Source of the DNA: Hepatocystis sp. ex Piliocolobus tephrosceles
Taxonomy: Eukaryota; Apicomplexa; Aconoidasida; Haemosporida; Plasmodiidae
Direction of reading: 5' to 3'
NCBI GenBank assembly: GCA_902459845.2
Contig: CABPSV020000707.1
Span: 1-10,149 of the forward strand
Length of the DNA: 10,149 nucleotides
Part shown: positions 1 through 6,859 of the stretch, piece by piece
Layout of the letters: the number at the start of each line of letters is the position of its first letter
How positions within the stretch are numbered: position 1 is the stretch's first letter
Made by a program: the position numbers and the translations under genes
Notes under the pieces: model-generated
What the model was told of the DNA's origin: nothing
The model's input: only the letters and a program-made list of their open reading frames with translations
Database searches by the model: none

Positions 1-100
1 TTGTGTTACTTGTGTTACTTGTGTTACTTGTGTTACTTGTGTTACTTGTGTTACTTGTGTTACTTGTATTACTCGTTTTACTTGTTTTACTCGTTTTACG
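1..100 (-). repeat. 9-bp tandem array encoding Thr-Ser-Asn/Lys
   Basis: The 9-bp unit acttgtgtt is repeated about eleven times, starting at the very left edge. Units near 62-100 are degenerate and encode T-S-K. Those below 62 are nearly perfect and encode T-S-N. The array is in frame with the minus-strand gene and continues outside the window. Confidence 0.9.
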
Positions 101-171
101 TTTTATATCCCGTTGTGAAATGTGCTTATCCATAGTAACATCATTGTTAATATCAACTTTTTCATCGTTTC

Positions 172-210
<39 letters not shown>

Positions 211-2464
211 CTTTATAACTAAAATCGTCGTCACTAAAACTTGTAGAGTAAGTATGTCCTAACAATAATTTTTCTTTTTTAATATTATTAAACATATTAT
301 TTGGAGAATTTAAAATTTTTATAAGATTACCGCTAGGTACTTCCCATACAAAAATATATCCTTCCATGTTACCAGCTATAATCCAATGTATAAAATTTGC
401 AAAAGTAGTTTTTACTGATAAACCTGATATTTGATATGATAACTGATATATTGTGTTAGGACCAGTAGAATCAGCAGATGCAGTAGAGACAGATGTAGCA
501 AAAGCAGATGTCATATGTGCGTAATAATTATTATTACTATTATTTTTACTATTACTACTACTACTACTACTATAATTATTGAAATTATTATTTCTGTTTG
601 AGTTGTATGTATGTCTGTTTATTCTATTATATGAATTAATTATATTAGTTCTCATGTTTATAATATTCATTGAGTTTGCAATATTTATTTCGTTACTTCC
701 ATATTTATCTAAACAATCTTTTGTGTTTAATTTTAATATACAATCGAATTTATCTATTTTATAAATTAAAACATATCCAGTTTGTGTACCTAATATAATA
801 ACTTTACCTGTCCCTCCTATACTACCATATATTACACATGTAATAGTATATGGATATAAACTTTTATGTTGTATTAGTTTACCTTTTAATGAATATTTCT
901 CGTAAGCACATGGTGTTTGAATTAGAATATTATTAATTTTACTTTTGTTTACTTTTTCTAAAGTTATAGCTAATACAGGACCTGGAGTACTAGGTTGGTT
1001 AGGAACGCCACATTGTTTTGCTACATAAATATAATTTTTAACTAAAAAAGATTTTATGTTTGTAAAAAGTAAAGATAAATTATTCCATTTATTTTGTTGT
1101 TCTCCTCCAAATTCTTCAGTCCCTTGTATTATTTTTAATAAATTGTTATTTGTATTATTTGGACTGTTTAAAGAATATTGAAAATTAGTTAAAAAACTTT
1201 TGCTTTTATTTACTATGGCTCTTGATTTGTTTGGAGATGTTTTTCCATCATGTTCTTTATTTTTAATAGTACCACATTTGTAGGTGTCACTTACTTTTGT
1301 TGATATAATAGACCTTTTTGATTTTGTAATATTATTTTCAACACTCTTGCTATTAATGTTTGTTCCATTAGGATAATTGTTACCTATATAGTTGTTAATA
1401 CAATTGTTAATATTTACATCGTTATACTCTTTCTCGTTCTTCTCTTCGTTTTTCTTTTCGTTTTTCTTTTCATTTTTATCGTCTTTATCTGAACTGTCAT
1501 GATTATGTAATTTTTGTTTTAAAATATCGTTGTTGTCATTATACGAGTTTTTTTTTTTATTATCACCCGAACTCTGTCTACTAGGAACAATATATGTACT
1601 ACGCGTATAAGCTGGGGTTTCGTTGTTACTGTTGCTGTTACTACTATTGTTACTGTTGTCATGTTTTAGTGCATTCGTAAATTCAGTGTTAATATTGTCA
1701 TTCCCCTTTTCACTGTTTTCAATTCGTTTTTTATTTTTTGCTCCACTTATTTTTCCACTTGTTTTTTCACTTGTTTTTTCACTTTTTTTTTCACTTTTTT
1801 TTTCACTTTTTTTTTCACTTTTTTTTTCACTTTTTTTTTCACTTTTTTTTTCACTTTTTTTTTCACTTTTTTTTTCACTTTTTTTTTCATTTGTTTTTTC
1901 ACTTGTTTTTTCACTTGTTTTTTCACTTGTTTTTTCACTTGTTTTTTCACTTGTTTTTTCACTTTTTTTTTCACTTGTTTTTTCACTTGTTTTTTCACTT
2001 ATTTTTCCACTTGTTTTTTCACTTGTTTTTTCACTTGTTTTTTCACTTGTTTTTTCACTTGTTTCTTCGTTATTTGATTCGCCACTTATTTCCCCAATTG
2101 CTTCACTTTTTTGTCGATTTGTTTTTCGGATTTTTTTTCGGTTTTTTTTTTTTTCCTCTTTTATGTTTTCGTAATCGTAACTATTTATTGCGTTACTATT
2201 TTTTGTACCATCGTCAGATTTCACATTACTACAATTTTTTAAATTCTTATGGAATGTACTATTGTCACTCATGTTAGCTTCATTGTTGTTTGTTTTATTT
2301 CTATCAGTTTTTTCTTTTTTTTTTTTATGCTTTTTTTCGTTTTTATTGACATTGTCTAAATTGTTAATTTTCGAAGATATATTTACATCACTATTTTTAG
2401 AGTTGTGTTTATGTGCATTTACAACGTCTGTTTTCATATCTCCATTATTATAGGACTTGTCCAT
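1..2464 (-). CDS. Partial gene: large low-complexity protein with WD40-like blades (5' part, runs off left edge)
   Basis: The minus-strand frame is open from the ATG at 2464-2462 to position 2, 821 codons with no stop; the 3' end lies outside the window. The ATG is the first after an in-frame stop (TAG, complement of 2525-2527). Residues 1 to about 130 are Asn/Lys/Asp-rich. A 12-bp array at 1745-2068 encodes TSEK/KSEK tetrapeptides. A further Asn/Ser/Lys-rich stretch follows. From about 1150 downward the sequence becomes globular: the segment around 765-815 reads VIILGTQTGYVLIYKI, and that at 310-390 reads HWIIAGNMEGYIFVWEVP followed by SGNLIKIL. Both fit the G-x-x-x-G-x-[IV]-x-[VI]-[WY] strand pattern of WD40 propeller blades. 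About 115 low-complexity residues separate them. A K12 tract and a TSN/TSK repeat end the visible part. I infer a WD40-repeat scaffold protein; the specific function is unknown. Confidence is high that it is a gene and moderate for WD40. Confidence 0.85.
173..210 (-). repeat. 38-base homopolymer encoding polylysine (K12)
   Basis: There are 38 consecutive T on the plus strand, hence 38 consecutive A in the coding strand. They encode twelve Lys codons, all AAA, following GAA. The reading frame is preserved on both sides: acidic SDDD upstream and RNDEK downstream. It lies after the WD40-like blade and looks like a linker. Confidence 0.9.
1745..2068 (-). repeat. 12-bp tandem array encoding TSEK/KSEK (27 units)
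   Basis: Twenty-seven contiguous 12-bp units, plus-strand consensus actt[g/t]ttttttc, lie in frame within the minus-strand gene. Units encode Thr-Ser-Glu-Lys or Lys-Ser-Glu-Lys, with ISGK variants at 1745-1756 and 1997-2008, a MSEK unit, and a TSEE unit at the upstream end. The run of KSEK units in the middle is flanked by TSEK units, consistent with local spreading of one variant. The product would be a highly charged, probably disordered segment rich in potential Ser/Thr phosphorylation sites. Confidence 0.95.
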
Positions 2465-2583
2465 AATAACAATCTTATATTTGTTTTTATTGTAACAGAA
2501 TATTTTTATAATTCGTGATAGTTGCTATGTTTGTGCGCTTGTTTTATTGATTGTTCATTTGTTTTTTTTTTTATTTTTTATTT

Positions 2584-2585
<2 letters not shown>

Positions 2586-2634
<49 letters not shown>

Positions 2635-2652
2635 TTTTTTTTTTTTTTTTTT
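2586..2652. repeat. Poly(dT) tracts (T48 + T18) upstream of the minus-strand gene
   Basis: A run of 48 T (2586-2633), one G, then 18 T (2635-2652) sits 120-190 bp upstream of the minus-strand start codon. It is poly(dA) in the sense of that gene. This position fits a nucleosome-excluding core promoter or 5' UTR tract. The plus strand ends in TTGTTAGC, a sequence shared with the tract at 5473-5496. Confidence 0.8.
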
Positions 2653-2761
2653 GTTAGCATGAACTTTAAAAGCTACTTATGTTGTAAATCAGCACACAGT
2701 CGATATGTGTCTCTAAATATAAACTTAAATGAATTTAAAAATTAAAAGACCAAAAAAAAAA

Positions 2762-2970
2762 AAAATAAAATAAAATAAAATAAAATAAAATAAACTAAAC
2801 TAAACTAAATTAAATAAAATAAAATCAGTTAAAATATAATCAAATTAGTTAAAATATAATCAAATTAGTTAAAATAAAATCAATTAAAATAGAATCAAAT
2901 TAGTTAAAATATAATCAAAATCAATTAAAATCAGTTAAAATTAGTTTAAATCAGTTAAGATATAGTCAAG
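2762..2970. repeat. AT-rich minisatellite: AAAAT pentamers, then a ~20-bp unit
   Basis: From about 2762, AAAAT/TAAAC pentamers run to about 2825. A degenerate array of caaattagttaaaatataat, with shorter 15-bp derivatives, then continues to about 2970. There is no long open frame and no coding signature, so this is intergenic satellite-like DNA. Confidence 0.75.
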
Positions 2971-3049
2971 TAAAATCAAACCCAACCAAACCAAATGAAG
3001 TAAAACCAAAGCTTCACCTAAAGAATTATGTTTTGTCATTCGATATATG

Positions 3050-3070
3050 TTCACTAATATGTTTAGTGAA
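3050..3070. other. Perfect 8-bp inverted repeat (hairpin)
   Basis: TTCACTAA (3050-3057) and TTAGTGAA (3063-3070) are exact reverse complements around a 5-base spacer. This could be a small stem-loop or a dimeric protein site. Short inverted repeats arise easily in AT-rich DNA, so function is not established. Confidence 0.4.
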
Positions 3071-3101
3071 AAGTGTTATATATCTGCATATTTGCACATT
3101 T

Positions 3102-3161
3102 ACTTATTTACATACTTACACATTTACATACTTACTTATTTACATACTTACACATTTACAT
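3102..3161. repeat. Two copies of a 28-bp block at 32-bp spacing
   Basis: The block beginning acttatttacatacttac occurs at 3102 and again at 3134. It is itself made of acatttacatactt-type sub-repeats. It is non-coding. Confidence 0.7.
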
Positions 3162-3238
3162 ATATATAAAATTTAAAGACTGTGAGGTTAAAATCAGAGT
3201 AAGTGCAATAGAAATTTAAACAGTTATAAAGTGAACGT

Positions 3239-3260
3239 AAAAAAAAAAAAAAAAAAAAAA
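3239..3260. repeat. Poly(dA) tract (A22)
   Basis: Twenty-two consecutive A in intergenic DNA, ending before gttgac. It is a simple homopolymer typical of Plasmodium intergenic sequence. Confidence 0.85.
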
Positions 3261-3585
3261 GTTGACATAAACACGTGTAGACAATATTCATATTTATATA
3301 AATATATACATATATGCGTAAGTATATACATACATACATATATATAGCATGAAGTAGAAGCATACGCTTAACAATATTTATAAAAATGTGTACATATGGG
3401 CAAAAAAAAAAAAGATCCATATACATTTAATATATATATGTGTGATGGAACAATATACCATTGTTTATTATAACGACATTTCAGGTTGAAATGTGTTAAA
3501 AATATGAATAAAATAACGAATAATTCATATATACATATATGTATATTTATTTTATTTTTTTTTTATTTATATGAATAAACTTGTC

Positions 3586-3599
3586 ACATATTAATATGT
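3586..3599. other. Perfect 14-bp palindrome
   Basis: ACATATTAATATGT equals its own reverse complement. It could be a site for a dimeric DNA-binding protein, but chance palindromes are common at this base composition. Confidence 0.35.
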
Positions 3600-3750
3600 T
3601 AACATAAGTATAACTGGCGGTATATACATATAAATAATATATGTACTAACATAAAATACTATGTTTTATGTAAAAAAATATAAAAGTAAATTTAATAATA
3701 CTGCTGATTGTGAATGATCAATTATTATGTAACATAAAAAAAAAAAAAAA

Positions 3751-3810
3751 TAATAAAAAAAATAATAAAAAAAATAATAAAAAAAATAATAAAAAAAATA
3801 ATAAATAAAA
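3751..3810. repeat. 12-bp array TAATAAAAAAAA (4 perfect units + 1 degenerate)
   Basis: Perfect units start at 3751, 3763, 3775 and 3787, followed by a degraded copy from 3799. An A15 run precedes the array. It is non-coding. Confidence 0.85.
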
Positions 3811-3860
3811 TAACATAAAATAACATAAGTTCGTTTAAATATGAAAAATATACTAAAAAT

Positions 3861-3862
<2 letters not shown>

Positions 3863-3896
<34 letters not shown>
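3863..3896. repeat. Poly(dT) tract (T34)
   Basis: Thirty-four consecutive T in intergenic DNA. It is one of several long poly(dA:dT) tracts spread along the divergent region. Confidence 0.85.
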
Positions 3897-3899
<3 letters not shown>

Positions 3900-4138
3900 T
3901 TCCACAAATTTGTCGAAATAGCCAATAGCTCTCAATTTATAACATACTGTACGTATATATATATATATATAAGAGAAATTGCGAACAGGGTAACTGTAAA
4001 TTTATAAGAGTTTGTATATGAATACGTTAACTAATACGTTTGTTCATACACAACAAATTTGTCCGAAACATTTTAATTTAGAAACGTATATACACCCTAC
4101 TTGAAAGTTGTATTATATGTTACTTCATAAAATACGTT

Positions 4139-4186
4139 CAATTACATATACAATTACATATACATTTTCATATACATTTACATATA
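4139..4186. repeat. 12-bp array caattacatata (4 units)
   Basis: Two identical units at 4139 and 4151 are followed by cattttcatata and catttacatata. It is an intergenic minisatellite. Confidence 0.75.
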
Positions 4187-4822
4187 TAAATGTACATGCT
4201 TAGCCTTATGTTTATATACATATTCATACATACCCACATATAATATACATATATATATTAACGCTTAAAATACATTATCAGCTTTGTATACTTGTAATTA
4301 AAAAAAAATAAAATCAAACATTAAGTGCGTATAATAGAAATGTTGTAAAGCAAAATAATACAAAAGAAAAAATTAAAAATGAGAAAAAAAGAGAAAACGA
4401 GAGTAAATAATATACTTATAAAAGGCGCTTTTATAAATATGATTATATAATAGTAAAGTTTGATATTATAATAAAGGATTATGTTTGCACTTGTATATAC
4501 ATACATACATTCATATATTACGTATATATAGGTAAGTGTTAAAAACAAGAATAAAAGTAAAAAGATAAATGCTTTTTTTTGTTTTATATATTTTTAACAA
4601 GAGTGCACATATGTCATAATTATAAAATATGCATATATATATATATATATATATAACAATGTTCATATATGCATGAGTGTATGTGTTTTATGAATGTATA
4701 GTTAATCGTATATTATATATGTAGTATAATATACATTAACGTACATACATTAATATCAAATCACATTTTACATTACTCAAAGAACTTTACATTAATAGAT
4801 TTACAGAATTTAACATAATTTC

Positions 4823-4829
<7 letters not shown>

Positions 4830-4887
<58 letters not shown>
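4830..4887. repeat. (AT)29 microsatellite
   Basis: An uninterrupted AT dinucleotide run of about 58 bp, preceded by A9. It is likely to be length-polymorphic and able to extrude a cruciform. Shorter (AT)n runs occur near 3952 and 4634. Confidence 0.9.
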
Positions 4888-4891
<4 letters not shown>

Positions 4892-5106
4892 TGAATAAAA
4901 AATTAACCAGCATGTTCCTTCTATAAGGAAAAACTATCAGAAAAGTGAAAAAAAAATATATACATTTATTTGTAAAGAGAATTAATATTTGGTAGGCTTC
5001 TTATATTAAAAGAAAAGGTAAAAATAAACGAAAAATAGTTTTTTAATGTCTATTTTTATTAACTTAAAAGTATTTAGTAAAAATATATATATATGTATAT
5101 ATATAA

Positions 5107-5238
5107 AGTTTATAAAAAGTTTATAAAAGGTTTATAAAAGGTTTATAAAAAGTTTATAAAAAGATTATAAAAAGTTTATAAAAAGTTTATAAAAAGTTTA
5201 TAAAAAGTTTATAAAAAGTTTATAAAAAGTTTATAATC
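5107..5238. repeat. 11-bp array agtttataaaa (12 units)
   Basis: Twelve contiguous 11-bp units with A4-A5 tracts and only three substituted positions: ggttt in units 3 and 4, agatt in unit 6. The last unit decays into the hairpin region that follows. The period is close to one DNA helical turn, so the A-tracts recur on nearly the same face, a pattern associated with intrinsically bent DNA. It lies 520-655 bp upstream of the plus-strand start codon. Confidence 0.9.
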
Positions 5239-5325
5239 TATTTGTTATGTATATAACATATTTATATATTACTACTCGGACATAACAAGCGCTCAAACGT
5301 TTGCTTATGTCATAATAACAAAATA
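5239..5325. other. Nested stem-loop candidate
   Basis: Inner stem: 5279-5291 pairs with 5298-5311. This is thirteen pairs with one G-T pair and one bulged base at 5304, closing a six-base loop (ctcaaa). Outer stem: TTTGTTAT (5241-5248) pairs exactly with ATAACAAA (5315-5322), and two more pairs follow after one bulge. The inner segment is visibly more GC-rich than its flanks. It may be a structured RNA element in a 5' UTR or an inverted-repeat binding site. It belongs to no family I recognise. Confidence 0.45.
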
Positions 5326-5363
5326 AATTTGCTGAATTTTGGTAAATAAAAAAATTTGTACGT

Positions 5364-5364
<1 letters not shown>

Positions 5365-5398
<34 letters not shown>

Positions 5399-5496
5399 TT
5401 TGATACCATATATTTAACAGTATATATATAAATAACATAAACAATTTAACTTGTAAAAAAAAGTAAAACGTATTTTTTTTTTTTTTTTTTGTTAGC
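5365..5496. repeat. Poly(dT) tracts (T31 and T18) upstream of the plus-strand gene
   Basis: T31 at 5365-5395 and T18 at 5473-5490, the second followed by GTTAGC. They are probably part of the promoter or 5' leader. The second tract followed by TTAG also resembles a pyrimidine tract plus 3' splice site, so a 5' UTR intron acceptor near 5495 is possible but unproven. Confidence 0.6.
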
Positions 5497-5612
5497 TTTA
5501 ATTAAAAGGGTATTTTAAAAAAATAGCCTTACGAATGTGACATATAACCATGTTTTATGCATGTAAAAAAAAAAAAATAAATAAAATAAAATAATAAGAT
5601 AAGATAAGATAA

Positions 5613-5690
5613 CGGAAATACCGATAAACAAACGGAAATACCGATAAACAAACGGAAAAATAAACAAACGGAAAAACAAATAAACGGACA
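5613..5690. repeat. 20-bp direct repeat containing CCGATAAACAAACGG, with degenerate copies
   Basis: Two exact 20-bp copies with period 20 lie at about 5613-5652. Truncated forms (aaataaacaaacgg, aaacaaataaacgg) follow to about 5688, and gataa units precede. The array lies 70-150 bp before the start codon, probably in the 5' leader. CGG at this spacing is unusual for the surrounding AT-rich DNA. Confidence 0.75.
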
Positions 5691-5743
5691 TATATACATA
5701 TATGCATGTATATACATATATATGTATTAACATTATATAAAAA

Positions 5744-5752
5744 ATGAAGTAA
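5744..5752 (+). promoter_or_regulatory. Minimal upstream ORF (Met-Lys-stop)
   Basis: ATG AAG TAA lies in the same frame as the main ORF and ends 9 bases before its ATG at 5762. If it is in the mature mRNA, ribosomes starting here would have to reinitiate or scan past. The TAA is also the in-frame stop that fixes the upstream limit of the main ORF. Confidence 0.4.
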
Positions 5753-5761
5753 ATATTTACA

Positions 5762-6674
5762 ATGAGTAATAAAAAAAGAAACGAACGGGATTACAAAAAT
5801 AATAACACAGATGACGGAAAAGTAATTTATAATAAATATAATTATGTAAACAGTAATAATAAAAAAGATGTGAAAAAAATGAAACATAACATCAACAAAC
5901 ACAGTAGGAGTCGTGTTCATAGTCGTACATATAGCCCAAATCGTGATCGTAGTCGTAACTACAGTGTTAGCCGTAGTCGTAACTACAGTCCTAGTCGTAG
6001 TCGTAACTGCAGTGTTAGCCGTAGTCGTAACTGCAGTGTTAGCCGTAGTCGTAACTACAGTCCTAGTCGTAGTCGTAACTACAGTCCTAGTCGTAGTCGT
6101 AACTACAGTCCTAGCCGTAGTCGTAACTACAGTCCTAGCCGTAGTCGTAACTACAATCCTAGTCGTAGTTATAGCCACAGTCCTAGTCACTATCGCAACC
6201 GAAATCGCAGTTACAGTTATAGTAGCGATGAAATAAAACAAAGTATGCCTTATGAAAGTAAGAGGTATAAAAACAATTATAATTACAATTCAAACAAGTA
6301 TAGTAAAAATGATGAATATAATAACATATATAATAGAGAAAGTAAATCTCGGAGAGACATTAGTGATAACAACCGTAACTTAAGATATAAAAAAAGGAGT
6401 AACGATAGAAACAGTTACAGAAATAGTCGTAATATAAAAAATAAAAGTACCAATATGAATAATTATAAAAGTGGTAACAGAAGTAATAGTACTATGTATA
6501 GTAATAGCAGTTCATATGATGGCAAAAACAAAAATATGAAAAAAAATAATAAAATAAATAAGTATGATTCAGGTGGTGATAGTGGTGATGGTAAAAGAAA
6601 AATAAACGTTTATAATAACAATGAACATAGAGACTTATATAATAGTAATAATAATAATAGTAATAATAATAATA

Positions 6675-6705
<31 letters not shown>

Positions 6706-6741
6706 TAGTAATAATAATAGTAATAATAATAGTAATAATAA

Positions 6742-6772
<31 letters not shown>

Positions 6773-6828
6773 AATAGTAATAATAGTAATAATAATAGTA
6801 ATAATAATAGTAATAATAATAGTAATAA

Positions 6829-6859
<31 letters not shown>

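Larger units (their letters stand above)
2465..5761. promoter_or_regulatory. Divergent intergenic region shared by two genes, no gene found
   Basis: This 3.3 kb lies between two divergently oriented start codons and should carry both promoters and both 5' UTRs. All ORFs in it are short products of homopolymers or AT repeats with no recognisable domain. It holds many poly(dA:dT) tracts, which in Plasmodium promoters are linked to nucleosome depletion, plus the repeats listed separately. A GTGCAC hexamer at 4603-4608 matches a motif reported for ApiAP2 factors such as AP2-I, but one copy is weak evidence. Transcription start sites cannot be placed from sequence. Confidence 0.75.

Noticed and set aside
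1623..2277. Plus-strand Phe/Ser/Leu/His-rich ORFs and a short minus-strand KKQV ORF
   Set aside because: These are shadows of the TSEK-encoding array. The minus-strand +0 frame is open across the whole region and has the better gene structure.
3148..4548. Several minus-strand ORFs of 75-92 codons in the intergenic region
   Set aside because: They are Phe/Tyr/Ile-rich, derived from homopolymers and TACATA repeats, with no domain or initiation context. They are typical chance ORFs.
2465..5761. tRNA, rRNA or snRNA gene
   Set aside because: I saw no cloverleaf, conserved A/B box or known snRNA core. The only structured stretch is the hairpin at 5239-5325, which fits none of these.
5555..6241. 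Minus-strand ORF of 228 codons with Thr/Val repeats
   Set aside because: It is the antisense shadow of the RS octapeptide array. The openness comes from the 24-bp unit, and the N- and C-terminal parts are AT-rich leader sequence.
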